Assembly: GCA_031271725.1 (NCBI GenBank) | Contig: JAISVE010000119.1 | Location: 1-26,092 of the forward strand | Direction: 5' to 3' | From: Bacteroidales bacterium | GTDB taxonomy: Bacteria > Bacteroidota > Bacteroidia > Bacteroidales > P3 | Length of the DNA stretch: 26,092 nt | Shown here: piece after piece, positions 1 to 7,159 of the stretch | Numbering within the stretch: the first letter of the stretch is position 1 | Layout: each line of letters opens with the position of its first letter | Program-made: the position numbers and the translations under genes | The notes under the pieces: generated by a model | The model's input: the letters and a program-made list of their open reading frames with translations, nothing else | Told to the model about the DNA's origin: nothing | Database searches by the model: none

Positions 1-3
1 AAA

Positions 4-19
4 TGTTTCACGGGAAACA
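4..19. promoter_or_regulatory. parS-like ParB-binding palindrome, left copy
   Basis: TGTTTCACGGGAAACA differs from the widely conserved parS palindrome TGTTTCACGTGAAACA at one of 16 positions. The 22 bases at 2-23 recur exactly, inverted, at 1044-1065. In most bacteria parS sites cluster near the replication origin, load ParB and drive ParA-dependent chromosome segregation. No parAB genes are inside the window, so partner proteins are inferred. Confidence 0.75.
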
Positions 20-54
20 TTTTAATGATTTATCACTTTGAAACATAGTGTTTC

Positions 55-70
55 CATTTCATGTGAAACA
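55..70. promoter_or_regulatory. degenerate parS-like site
   Basis: CATTTCATGTGAAACA matches the parS consensus at 13 of 16 positions and lies 36 bp from the strong left site. Between them are isolated half-sites (TGAAACA ending at 45, TGTTTC at 49-54). It could be a weak ParB site or chance in AT-rich DNA. Confidence 0.35.
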
Positions 71-170
71 TGTGTGTTGCGAAAATAAAAATGTGAATTG
101 AATTGGAAATGAAAAAATGAAGAGATAAAAATCTTTAATTTTTATAAAAAATCGCCATTTTTCCCTAGAC

Positions 171-189
171 AGCGGGTAAAACCCGTTTT
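171..189. terminator. short hairpin downstream of the acyltransferase gene
   Basis: CGGGT (173-177) pairs with ACCCG (181-185) around an AAA loop, with two further weak pairs outside. A short T4 tract follows on the plus strand only. It sits just past the stop of the minus-strand acyltransferase gene. It may be a weak terminator, but the minus-strand side lacks a U-tract. Confidence 0.3.
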
Positions 190-201
190 GTGAAGTAAAT
201 G

Positions 202-1020
202 TTAATAAATTCCCGGTGCGGTACTGTAAAATCTTCGATGAAAGAAACCGTACCAGAAATCCGGGCGCGTTTGAATCCGGTTTTCAAGCCATTCGTGATA
301 AGCGCGGGCGAGATTCTCCGGCGTCTTTTTTTCACCGGTTAAAAGCTCGGCGGCATGCAAAATAGAGTTCGAATTTTCTTCCTCAATCCAAGTGACAAAA
401 ACCGGAGTCTCCGGCCGGTGCTTTAAAATAAATCCGGGGAGAGGATTGAACAAAACAGGCTTCCCTAAAAACGAACCGGGAATACCGTTCGGTTTTCGAT
501 AGTCCTGATCGGCAACAAGACAAAAAAGCTGACGTTCTTCTAAAAGGGATAAAATTTTTCGCGGCTGTTCCAAAAACAGGGAATAGGATTTACCTTGCGC
601 CGTCCGCAGTCTTTCGGTTAAAATCCGGTTGAGGAACTTCGGACGCAGGCGAGCAAAACTCGCTTGAAGCGGAATACCCAAATTGCAAAGCCATGGACCG
701 AGGGCTTCATAATTTCCAAAATGAGCCGCCAACAGCAAACCGCCCTCTCTCATTTTTCCGAGAACCGCACGGCTCCCGGGTGCAATTGAAAAGTTTTGAT
801 AAGGGTATTCTTCAAAGGTCTGCGGCAAATTTTGAAAGGAACGGAGTCCTGATAAAAATCCGGTCGCGTGCCGGGAAACATTTCGAATCAAATTGTTGTA
901 AACCGCTTGGCGGTAGTCCGGATTTTCGTCCGGAAAAACAAACCGGTAGTTCGCCTCAAAAACAGAGCGTTTCCATTTTAATGCTTTCAGAAAAATTTCA
1001 AGAAGGAATGAACCGCGCAT
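202..1020 (-). CDS. LpxL/HtrB-family lipid A (lysophospholipid) acyltransferase
   Basis: Likely transfers an acyl chain to a lipid A precursor at the inner membrane, which implies an LPS-bearing outer membrane. The protein has the family's HX4(D/E) catalytic motif as HFGNYE at about residues 100-105. It is followed by the usual downstream region (VADQDYRKPNGIPGSFLGKP), where the family has its D-x-R/K and GxxxxFFG-like segment. Length (about 272 residues) is slightly short for LpxL (about 300), and the N-terminal membrane segment is weak. The ATG at 1020 is preferred; a TTG five codons upstream (1035) is possible, and neither has a clear ribosome site. The gene is divergent from galE and lies between the two identical inverted parS-like sites. 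Which acyl position it modifies cannot be told. Confidence 0.85.
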   Translation of the reverse strand: MRGSFLLEIFLKALKWKRSVFEANYRFVFPDENPDYRQAVYNNLIRNVSRHATGFLSGLRSFQNLPQTFEEYPYQNFSIAPGSRAVLGKMREGGLLLAAHFGNYEALGPWLCNLGIPLQASFARLRPKFLNRILTERLRTAQGKSYSLFLEQPRKILSLLEERQLFCLVADQDYRKPNGIPGSFLGKPVLFNPLPGFILKHRPETPVFVTWIEEENSNSILHAAELLTGEKKTPENLARAYHEWLENRIQTRPDFWYGFFHRRFYSTAPGIY

Positions 1021-1047
1021 AATAATGCCGTTCAATATAGGAAAAAA

Positions 1048-1063
1048 TGTTTCCCGTGAAACA
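1048..1063. promoter_or_regulatory. parS-like ParB-binding palindrome, right copy
   Basis: TGTTTCCCGTGAAACA is the exact reverse complement of the site at 4-19 and matches canonical parS at 15 of 16 positions. It lies in the short divergent promoter region between the acyltransferase gene and galE, overlapping where their promoters should be, so bound ParB could also affect transcription there. Confidence 0.75.
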
Positions 1064-1091
1064 TTGTATATTCTTTAAAAAAAGTTATAAT
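1064..1091 (+). promoter_or_regulatory. putative galE promoter
   Basis: TATAAT at 1086-1091 is a perfect -10 box, the same hexamer as in the rRNA promoter of this window. A poor -35 (TTGTAT, 1064-1069) lies 16 bp upstream and abuts the parS-like palindrome. The galE start follows 17 bp downstream with a GAGG ribosome site between. Confidence 0.45.
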
Positions 1092-1108
1092 TGAGGGCGA
1101 GGTAGTAT

Positions 1109-2095
1109 GTGAAAATTGCAGTTATTGGCGGAGCCGGTTATATTGGGTCTCACACCGTGCGCGAGCTTTTAGACCGCGGGCATCAGGTAGCGGTTTTTGA
1201 CAATTTGTCTTCGGGTTTAACCGAAAATTTGTTCCCGGAAGCGGAATTTTGTCTGGGTGATATTTTAAGTGAAAAGGAACTAATCGCGTTTTTTGAAAAG
1301 TTTCGCCCGGAAGGAATAGTGCATCTCGCCGCTTTTAAGGCCGCGGGAGAATCCATGCTGAATCCGGAAAAATACAGTGTCAATAACATCACAGGCTCTA
1401 TTAACATTCTAAATGCCGCCGTAGAATCTGGCGTAAAATATTTTGTGTTTTCAAGCAGTGCGGCCGTTTACGGCAGCCCGCAGTATCAACCGGTCGATGA
1501 AGCGCACCCGAAAAATCCGGAAAACTATTACGGATTCACAAAACTTGCGATCGAGGAATTTCTTGGCTGGTATGATAAACTCAAGGGAATGAAATTTGCC
1601 GCGCTTCGTTATTTTAACGCTGCCGGTTATGATGTTCGGGGGCGCATTACCGGGCTTGAAAAAAATCCGGCAAACCTGATTCCGATAGTGATGGAAGCGC
1701 TCAGCGGCAAGCGGAAAGAACTCCTCATTTTCGGAAATGATTACGACACGCACGACGGAACCGGCGTGCGTGATTACATTCATGTGAACGACCTCGCGAT
1801 TGCGCATAGCATGGCGTTTGAAAAACTCAGCGAAACCGGCGAAAGTTTTACGGTGAATCTCGGCGTGAACCAGGGTGCGAGCGTACTCGATATTGTAAAA
1901 GTCGCGGAAAAAATCTCCGGCAAAAAGGTACCTTACCAAATCGTAGAACGCCGCCCGGGAGACCCGGCGACACTGATCGCCGACCCGCGGAAAGCGTTTG
2001 AGCTGATGGGCTGGAAAGCCCAATTTTCCGACCTGGATACGATTCTCAGCACCACCTGGAAAGCGTATCAGGAACACGAAGTTCTTCAGGTATAA
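1109..2095 (+). CDS. galE: UDP-glucose 4-epimerase
   Basis: Interconverts UDP-glucose and UDP-galactose (Leloir pathway, sugar-nucleotide supply for surface polysaccharide) in the cytoplasm with bound NAD. It is an extended short-chain dehydrogenase. The NAD-binding GGAGYIG is at residues 7-13, the catalytic SSS run at 115-117, and the YxxxK pair is Y141/K145 (YGFTK). The full length of 328 residues fits the family. Other landmarks are RYFNAAG near 170 and the C-terminal RRPGDPA segment near 280. The start is GTG at 1109 with GAGG six bases upstream; an out-of-frame ATG overlaps it. It is the only intact plus-strand protein gene in the window. It neighbours a lipid A acyltransferase, consistent with an envelope role. 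Confidence 0.93.
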   Translation: MKIAVIGGAGYIGSHTVRELLDRGHQVAVFDNLSSGLTENLFPEAEFCLGDILSEKELIAFFEKFRPEGIVHLAAFKAAGESMLNPEKYSVNNITGSINILNAAVESGVKYFVFSSSAAVYGSPQYQPVDEAHPKNPENYYGFTKLAIEEFLGWYDKLKGMKFAALRYFNAAGYDVRGRITGLEKNPANLIPIVMEALSGKRKELLIFGNDYDTHDGTGVRDYIHVNDLAIAHSMAFEKLSETGESFTVNLGVNQGASVLDIVKVAEKISGKKVPYQIVERRPGDPATLIADPRKAFELMGWKAQFSDLDTILSTTWKAYQEHEVLQV

Positions 2096-2128
2096 AATTC
2101 AGAGATACGGAATTTTATTAAGGCGTGC

Positions 2129-2189
2129 CCCGCGCTTCGCGCGGTCGGGCTGTATTTTCGGGGCGCTAAAGCGCCTCCGAAAATACAGC
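2129..2189. repeat. REP-like double hairpin (GC-rich, non-coding)
   Basis: Two adjacent palindromes lie downstream of galE. The first is CCGCGC-TTC-GCGCGG. The second is long: 2149-2161 pairs perfectly with 2177-2189 (13 bp), and an inner GGCGC/GCGCC stem is capped by a TAAA-type loop with one bulged T at 2176. There is no T-run after it, so it is not a standard terminator. The layout resembles REP/BIME-type extragenic palindromes, often mobilised by RAYT transposases. No transposase is nearby. Confidence 0.5.
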
Positions 2190-2294
2190 TACATTCAAAT
2201 TTTGCACCTGTTAGAGTCATGCTGAATTTATTTTACACATCGATTAGTTCGCGCTTGTATAAAAAACTTTCTAAATGTGTCTCCGCCCTTCGGG

Positions 2295-2534
2295 TCACCA
2301 TCCCTCACGCTTTTCTAAATCTTCCTGAAATTTTTTTAATTCTTCAATAACTTCTACACCTTTTCCTGAAATACTCGTAGGGGCATTTCTTCCTTCTTCT
2401 ACGATTTCGACAGTATAATTATCCGATAAATTTTCGCAAATCTTAATTATAGTCTCCCTTATTTGACGATCCACATTTGGTTTATCTTGGAGTGTTCGTA
2501 AGTCTGGTATTATAATTATAATAGGTTCTTTCAT
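2295..2534 (-). CDS. small hypothetical protein (79 aa)
   Basis: I do not recognise this protein. It begins with a very hydrophobic strand (IIIIIPDLR, residues 5-13) followed by an amphipathic helix and a charged C-terminal helix rich in E and K. It has no cysteines and no membrane helix, so a small cytoplasmic alpha/beta protein is plausible. The start ATG at 2534 has a good ribosome site (AGGA six bases upstream), which is the main reason to accept it as a gene. It stands alone between a REP-like hairpin and a GC-rich island. Confidence 0.6.
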   Translation of the reverse strand: MKEPIIIIIPDLRTLQDKPNVDRQIRETIIKICENLSDNYTVEIVEEGRNAPTSISGKGVEVIEELKKFQEDLEKREGW

Positions 2535-2726
2535 GCTTTTTCCTTTTTTTGGAAATTTCGCAAAAATATAATAACCATTTTAAATTTTCGAATAATTTTT
2601 TAAAGTTTACGGATTTTTATAATCTAACAAGGGGTAGCGGAAGACCCGCCGCGCGCGTCGGCGACCAATGGAAGCCGGGTCACAAAATAAGGAACTTGGG
2701 CGCGCGATCAAGCGGGGCTGAAGCGA

Positions 2727-2747
2727 GGGGGATATTCCCCCTTTAAA
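2727..2747 (+). terminator. terminator-like hairpin at the end of the GC-rich island
   Basis: GGGGGA (2727-2732) pairs with TCCCCC (2736-2741) around a TAT loop, followed by TTTAAAT. It has the form of a weak Rho-independent terminator for plus-strand transcription through the island, though no upstream gene is evident. Confidence 0.4.
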
Positions 2748-2876
2748 TATGGTTGAGTTGCCGAAATCGAATGCCGTAATTATTACATGCTCGCTTGAGC
2801 AAATGGGTTCACAACCAGGTGGCGGCACACACTTGGAAAGTTTTACATGAAAGTACAACTTAATTGATGCTGAAAC

Positions 2877-2917
2877 ATCCTGACCCTGAAACAAGTTCAG
2901 GGTGACAGTGTCAGGAT
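2877..2917. repeat. nested palindrome (REP-like)
   Basis: The outer arms ATCCTGA (2877-2883) and TCAGGAT (2911-2917) enclose an inner stem CCCTGAA/TTCAGGG (2884-2890/2896-2902) with an ACAAG loop. The core 'CCCTGAAACAAGTTCAGGG' resembles extragenic palindromes of the form CTGAACTTGTTTCAG that are dispersed in many genomes. A partial relative (GTCATGCTGAA) occurs near 2217. Confidence 0.5.
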
Positions 2918-2975
2918 CAGGGAGATGAAACCCAATGTTATCCCAGTCTCCGAGCCGGGGATCCGTGTGTTCCGT

Positions 2976-3614
2976 TCACTCCTTTCTTTTCACCGGGATT
3001 CTCAAAATGGTTTTCAGTTTGGAGGCTTCTGTTTTTTGAGGGTTCGACAAATAAATTTCATGGTGTTTTCTTTCGCCCAAATCGCGGAGCAAATGATTTT
3101 CTTCAATGAAAGTATCCATTAATTTTAACGTTTGGGGTTCCCGGTCATACGAACCTATGTGCATACATTGTACGCACAATCCTTCATGAATGCGGGTGAA
3201 TTTTGCTTTTGCCGTTTCTAATTTTTTCTTTTGAGCCGCTTCGGCGCACGCCCAATGAAAGACGGTTTCATTTACAAATTCGGGCAATCGCATGAGTGAA
3301 AGCCAGCGAAATTTGGATTTGCTGTCGTAAATATTTTCCGGATTGTTTTCGAGCCACCAAAAGCCTTCGAGCGGCGGCACCACATAATCAAAATAACCAT
3401 CCGGGATTTTTGTCCCCATTTTGCTCATTTTAATGGTGTATTGAACGGCGTATAATAATTCCACCGCTTTTTGATATTCGCCGCCGGCATCGTTGGGGTT
3501 TCCTTTTCCTTCTACGGCGGCAAACTGCATTTCCGGCACTTCGATCAGCGAGGGTTTGGTTTTGGGCTGGTACAGTTCTTTGCTTTCTTTTTTATAATCT
3601 TTTGCGTTTGCCAC
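2976..3614 (-). CDS. GyrI-like small-molecule-binding domain protein
   Basis: The sequence (residues 22-45, IEVPEMQFAAVEGKGNPNDA, then YQKAVELLYAVQYTIKMS) matches the stand-alone GyrI-like / SOUL-fold family. Its relatives bind hydrophobic or cationic small molecules and sometimes hydrolyse them. A tryptophan-rich segment (PLEGFWW near 81-87) probably lines the pocket. The protein is a full-length cytoplasmic one of 212 residues with no DNA-binding domain, unlike BmrR-type regulators. The start is GTG at 3614 with AAGGAA six bases upstream. It is monocistronic, with 150 bp to rmuC on one side and the GC-rich island on the other. The ligand is unknown. Confidence 0.75.
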   Translation of the reverse strand: MANAKDYKKESKELYQPKTKPSLIEVPEMQFAAVEGKGNPNDAGGEYQKAVELLYAVQYTIKMSKMGTKIPDGYFDYVVPPLEGFWWLENNPENIYDSKSKFRWLSLMRLPEFVNETVFHWACAEAAQKKKLETAKAKFTRIHEGLCVQCMHIGSYDREPQTLKLMDTFIEENHLLRDLGERKHHEIYLSNPQKTEASKLKTILRIPVKRKE

Positions 3615-3762
3615 AGCAGTTCCTTTCAGGTTAAGGCTCTTTAAGCATGGAATTCACGGGATTTGATAACTCAAGAATTCGAATATTCATATCCCATATC
3701 CCTGTCCCTAAATTTCAGTCTAACCGAAATATAAAATATACTGCACAAATTAGCAATAGTTT

Positions 3763-4974
3763 TTATGGATTATTCTCGCCGGCCGGTTCGTCTGTTTCTG
3801 CCGGCAGCAAATGAAAGGGGATTTTTTTATCGGATTTGAGTCCGAGATTTTTTAATTGAACGGCTTGGTGCACCAAATTTCCCCGGCCGTCTTTAAGTTG
3901 GCCGAGAGCCCGTTCGTATTTTTCCTGGCTGGCCCGGAGGCTCGCGCCGATTTCTTCGAAGGTTTTTGTGAATCCGGTGAATTTTTCGTAAAGCGCTTCG
4001 CCCCTTTTTACAATTTCCATGGCGTTTTTACTTTGCCATTCGCGTTTCCACAAATCCGAAATCAGTTTCAGGCAGGCGATTAAATTGGTGGGGCTCACGA
4101 GTAAAATACGTTTGGCGTAAGCGTACGCCCATAAATCCGGATCGCTTTGAATAGCCGCCAAATACGCCGGCTCAATCGGGATAAACATCATGGTAAAATC
4201 AAGGGATGCCGTCATGTCGTCGTATTTTTTCGCGCTGAGTTCGTCGATGTGTTTCCGGGTGGCTTTGAGGTGTTCTTCCAGAGAAATTTTTTGCTCCGCG
4301 GCGTCTTCTGTGGCCATGAATTTATCGTAAGCCACGAGCGAAACTTTGGAATCGATAATAATCACGCGTTCGTCGGGCAAGATCACTTTCACGTCCGGGC
4401 GTAAGATATTACCGCTGTCGTCTCTCATGGAATCTTGAACAAAATATTCCCGGTCTTTGGTGAGCCCCGAAGATTCGAGGATGCGCTCCAAAATCATCTC
4501 GCCCCAGTTTCCTCTTTTTTGCGGTTTTCCTTTGAGGGCCGTCGCGAGGTTATTGGCTTCTGCGCTGACTTTGTTTGTTTGTTCAATCAGGTCTTTCACT
4601 TTTTCTTCGAGTGAAAACCGCTGCTTGGATTCTTTATCGTAAGTTTCTTCGACTTTCGTTTTGAACGCGCTGATGTTTTCTTTCAACGGGTTCAATAAAG
4701 TTTCCATATTGACTTTATTGGTTTCCGTAAATTTGGAAGATTTCTCTTCGAAAATCCGGTTTGCGATTTTCTCGAATTGCAAATGTGCGGTTTTTTGGAG
4801 AGCTTCCGTTTCGGTTTTCTGAGCAGCTAATTTTTCGTTCAGAAATTTTTGATTTTCATTCAGCGCGGTGATGGTTTGCTTGTGAGCGGAAATTTTGCTT
4901 TGAAGGATATGAAACACAAATCCGGTAATGATAAGTCCGGTAAAAAATCCGAGAATAAAAAGGAGAATTTCCAT
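3763..4974 (-). CDS. rmuC: RmuC-family DNA recombination protein
   Basis: RmuC limits inversions at short inverted repeats and is a predicted nuclease of the PD-(D/E)XK fold. The N-terminus is a membrane anchor (residues 2-24, LLFILGFFTGLIITGFVF). A long coiled coil follows to about 150, then the RmuC domain with GNWGEMILERIL, LRPDVKVILPDERVIIIDSKVS (the D and D-S-K of the nuclease-like core) and the C-terminal LLVSPTNLIACLK. Length (403) is normal. The ribosome site is poor (AAGG about 14 bases upstream of ATG 4974). The following upstream gene is only 21 bp away, so they may be co-transcribed. Confidence 0.9.
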   Translation of the reverse strand: MEILLFILGFFTGLIITGFVFHILQSKISAHKQTITALNENQKFLNEKLAAQKTETEALQKTAHLQFEKIANRIFEEKSSKFTETNKVNMETLLNPLKENISAFKTKVEETYDKESKQRFSLEEKVKDLIEQTNKVSAEANNLATALKGKPQKRGNWGEMILERILESSGLTKDREYFVQDSMRDDSGNILRPDVKVILPDERVIIIDSKVSLVAYDKFMATEDAAEQKISLEEHLKATRKHIDELSAKKYDDMTASLDFTMMFIPIEPAYLAAIQSDPDLWAYAYAKRILLVSPTNLIACLKLISDLWKREWQSKNAMEIVKRGEALYEKFTGFTKTFEEIGASLRASQEKYERALGQLKDGRGNLVHQAVQLKNLGLKSDKKIPFHLLPAETDEPAGENNP

Positions 4975-4995
4975 AACGCGCCGCAGAACCTTATT

Positions 4996-5187
4996 TTAAG
5001 AACACTCAAAGCGATTTTTCAATTTCCGGTAGAAATTTTCAAGGCTTTTATCGCCGCCGTTATCCAAGAACAGGCAATAGGGCAAACTGTCCGTTTCTTT
5101 GTGTTTAATAATACAAGCGCAGCATTTGCCGTTATTGGCGCAGGTTTTCTTGGGGCAAGGACATTCGTTTACATGGGCACAACTCAT
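4996..5187 (-). CDS. DUF6485-type small cysteine-rich protein (63 aa)
   Basis: There are nine cysteines in 63 residues. Most are in the first 26 (CPCPKKTCANNGKCCACI), arranged like a small metal-binding knuckle, followed by LPYCLF. This matches my memory of the DUF6485 family, small proteins of unknown function with a C-P-C-P-K-x-x-C pattern. It probably binds zinc or an iron-sulfur cluster. The start ATG at 5187 has AAGG upstream. It lies between rmuC and the UDG-like gene on the same strand with short gaps, so it is likely part of one transcript. Confidence 0.7.
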   Translation of the reverse strand: MSCAHVNECPCPKKTCANNGKCCACIIKHKETDSLPYCLFLDNGGDKSLENFYRKLKNRFECS

Positions 5188-5231
5188 TCAAACCAACCTT
5201 TTGTTTTACACCCGGAATATAGAAAATCCGT

Positions 5232-5822
5232 TCAGCGGTTGATAATTCCGAGCGCTTGGGCGACATCTTCCCGGATCATTTTCACTTTTGATTTTTCCAG
5301 CCCGAAACTATCTCCGGTTTGGGTATATGAAGGGAAAAACCGGATGCCGTTCGATTCATAAACGCCGTGTCTGATTTTGTAGGTAGAGCCTGCCGGAATG
5401 ATTTTTTCACCGAATTTTCGTTTCCATAAATAGTTCATGGATTTAATGGCAAAGTCTCCCATCAGCATGATCACTTTGATATTCTTAAAGGCATCCAGTT
5501 CTTTTTCCAAATGGACGGAACAATTCTTAATGGTTTCCGCGCCGACCCCATAATCTTTTTTGATGCATTTGATGGCGGTGGTTAAATAGATTCCGTGATC
5601 CAAATAATCTTTGTATGTTTTGAAATCATACCCGAAAGAATTAAAAATCACATTGGTATTTTTAATGAACGCCGGTTCGCCTTTGCCGTCAAAATAGTCG
5701 TTGATATTTTGCGGTAACGCTTCGGAAATCAGAATCAATCGGATCACGTCTTTTTTGGCGATTTCTTTTTGGAAATATTTTTTGGTGATCACATCGGCGC
5801 AATTGAAATTACAGGTAATCAT
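5232..5822 (-). CDS. uracil-DNA glycosylase superfamily protein
   Basis: The fold pattern fits the UDG superfamily. An N-terminal strand ending in ISEALP (about 32-37) stands where families 4/5 have GEAPG. A central strand, VIMLMGDFA, corresponds to the 'GxxA' helix. A late FPSYTQTG stands where the family has HPS(P/A). The usual catalytic residues are therefore not all present, so uracil excision is uncertain. ATG at 5822 is chosen because it follows the upstream stop by one base (TGA-A-ATG); an in-frame ATG at 5846 would overlap that gene by 23 bp. The N-terminal cysteines (C4, C8) might belong to a metal site but four Fe-S ligands are not evident. Confidence 0.6.
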   Translation of the reverse strand: MITCNFNCADVITKKYFQKEIAKKDVIRLILISEALPQNINDYFDGKGEPAFIKNTNVIFNSFGYDFKTYKDYLDHGIYLTTAIKCIKKDYGVGAETIKNCSVHLEKELDAFKNIKVIMLMGDFAIKSMNYLWKRKFGEKIIPAGSTYKIRHGVYESNGIRFFPSYTQTGDSFGLEKSKVKMIREDVAQALGIINR

Positions 5823-5823
5823 T

Positions 5824-6117
5824 TCACGGCACCACAATAAACGCATTTGTTTTGACGCTGTTTTCCCGCAAGCCTTTTACGGAAGTATATTCTGGCGAAG
5901 AAAAACATTTTTCCATTTGTTCTTTGTTGCCGAACTCAATTACAATAATTCTATCCGGTTTGTGAGTTCCCGCCCAAAGTGAAACGTGCTCGCTGCGGAT
6001 AATATATTTACCGCCGTGACTTTCTACAACCGGCTTCACTTTGGCGATATATTCGTCGTAACTACCGCGCTCGCGGTGATCCGGAATTTCCACATGAACA
6101 ATAAAAAAGACAGGCAT
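5824..6117 (-). CDS. DUF1330 family protein
   Basis: This is a ferredoxin-like alpha/beta protein of 97 residues, with the family's Y-x-x-Y opening (SYDEYIAKVKPVVESHGGKYIIRS) and RIIVIEFGNKEQMEKCFSSPEY, the segment typical of DUF1330. Members resemble dimeric alpha-beta barrel proteins and their reaction is unknown. The ATG at 6117 has AGAG upstream. Its stop is followed one base later by the UDG-like gene's start, and it begins six bases after the acetyltransferase gene. The cluster is therefore a tight operon of small-molecule enzymes. Confidence 0.8.
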   Translation of the reverse strand: MPVFFIVHVEIPDHRERGSYDEYIAKVKPVVESHGGKYIIRSEHVSLWAGTHKPDRIIVIEFGNKEQMEKCFSSPEYTSVKGLRENSVKTNAFIVVP

Positions 6118-6123
6118 GATTCT

Positions 6124-6738
6124 CTATCCGTTTTTTTGTTGATGGTATTCCCGCTGCTTGTCTTCCCAATATTCCTGATCTTCTTTAGTGATGGCGCGTA
6201 ACACTTTGCATGGGTTTCCTGCGGCAATAACATTGTCGGGAATATTTTTGGTGACAACCGAACCCGAACCGATGATCACATTATTACCGATAGTAACTCC
6301 CGGATTGATTACCGTATTGCCGCCGATCCAAACGCCATTACCGATCGAGACCGGTTTTCCGTATTCTAACAGTGTGTTTCTCACGGAAGCATCAATTGGG
6401 TGACAGGCGGTAAAAATACTCACGCGAGGGCCGAGAAACACATTATTTCCGATAGTTATCTTATTGACATCCAGGAAAATGCAGTCAAAATTGGCATAAA
6501 AACGATCACCGACAGAGATATGGCAACCGTAATCACAGCGAAAGGGCGGTTCGATATAAATATTTTCACCGGTTTTCTCAAAAAGATCGTTTAGGAGTTT
6601 TTGTCTTACCTCAAACTCTCCTTCGAGCGTATTATTAAACAGCCGCGTGATTCGCCTGGCGTTTAACAGTTCGCGTCCGAGTTCTTTATCCAGCGCGGTA
6701 TATAATTTGCCGGATAACATTTTTTCTTTTTCTGTCAT
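6124..6738 (-). CDS. maltose/galactoside-type sugar O-acetyltransferase
   Basis: Transfers acetyl from acetyl-CoA to a sugar hydroxyl. It has the N-terminal Mac domain (EKEKMLSGKLYTALDKEL, residues 3-20) followed by a left-handed beta-helix built of hexapeptide repeats (ITIGNNVFLGPRVSIFT, VSIGNGVWIGGNTVINPG, VTIGNNVIIGSGSVV). The catalytic histidine is H113 in ACHPIDASVR. Length of 204 residues is normal for Maa/LacA-like enzymes. The start ATG (6738) overlaps the upstream stop as ATGA, so translation is probably coupled to the VOC gene. The natural substrate cannot be told; detoxification of non-metabolised sugars is the classical suggestion. Confidence 0.9.
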   Translation of the reverse strand: MTEKEKMLSGKLYTALDKELGRELLNARRITRLFNNTLEGEFEVRQKLLNDLFEKTGENIYIEPPFRCDYGCHISVGDRFYANFDCIFLDVNKITIGNNVFLGPRVSIFTACHPIDASVRNTLLEYGKPVSIGNGVWIGGNTVINPGVTIGNNVIIGSGSVVTKNIPDNVIAAGNPCKVLRAITKEDQEYWEDKQREYHQQKNG

Positions 6739-7121
6739 ATTACGATCTCGATTTGATTGTTTTCCGGGTCAAGAATACAGCTTTCATAATAACCGTCGCC
6801 GGTTGTTCTGGGGCCGCTGATCACTTGATAACCGTCTTTTTCAAGTTGTTTGGTCAACATATCTACTTTTTCTTTGCTCCCGGCGCTAAATGCAAAGTGA
6901 ATATAGCCGGTATTGTTCAATTCTTTGGGAACGTCCGTCAGGTTTTCTTTCGTCATGATTTCCAAGCGGCATTCACCGTTCCCGAACGTTAGAAAATAAG
7001 TTTTGAGTCCTGTTTTAGGGTTATGATATCCGTTATTGGACTTGGCGGAAAAATATTTTTCATAGAACGATTTTATCTTTTCCAAATCACAGACATACAT
7101 GGCAATGTGATTGATTTTCAT
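6735..7121 (-). CDS. VOC-family (glyoxalase/dioxygenase-like) protein
   Basis: A single VOC module pair (128 residues) with the beta-alpha-beta-beta-beta pattern: MKINHIAMYVCDLEKIKSFYEKYF at the N-terminus, and GYIHFAFSAG and DPENNQIEIVI at the end. Candidate metal ligands are H5, E in CRLEIM, H in YIHFAF and E in IEIVI, as in active glyoxalase-type enzymes. The reaction is unknown. ATG at 7121 with GGGA seven bases upstream is preferred over an in-frame TTG at 7133. It overlaps the acetyltransferase by 4 bp. Confidence 0.82.
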   Translation of the reverse strand: MKINHIAMYVCDLEKIKSFYEKYFSAKSNNGYHNPKTGLKTYFLTFGNGECRLEIMTKENLTDVPKELNNTGYIHFAFSAGSKEKVDMLTKQLEKDGYQVISGPRTTGDGYYESCILDPENNQIEIVI

Positions 7122-7159
7122 ATTTATTCCCAATGGGTTTAATGGGAAAATACAAAATT

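Larger units (their letters stand above)
2535..2975. other. 440-bp intergenic region with a GC-rich island
   Basis: The first 90 bases are AT-rich and probably hold the promoter of the 79-aa gene. From about 2630 to 2745 the sequence turns abruptly GC-rich with runs such as GCCGCGCGCGTCGGCGACC and ends in a terminator-like hairpin. A 33-codon plus-strand frame (2749-2850) follows with plausible protein-like composition but no ribosome site. A nested palindrome at 2877-2917 comes next. No convincing gene is visible. The island may be a small non-autonomous element or a gene remnant. Confidence 0.5.

Noticed and set aside
2749..2850. 33-codon plus-strand frame (MVELPKSNAVIITC...)
   Set aside because: Composition looks protein-like, but it has no ribosome site and follows a terminator-like hairpin; too short to call.
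2607..2894. 95-codon minus-strand reading frame over the GC-rich island
   Set aside because: Its residues follow the palindromes and the GC island; no ribosome site and no protein-like pattern.
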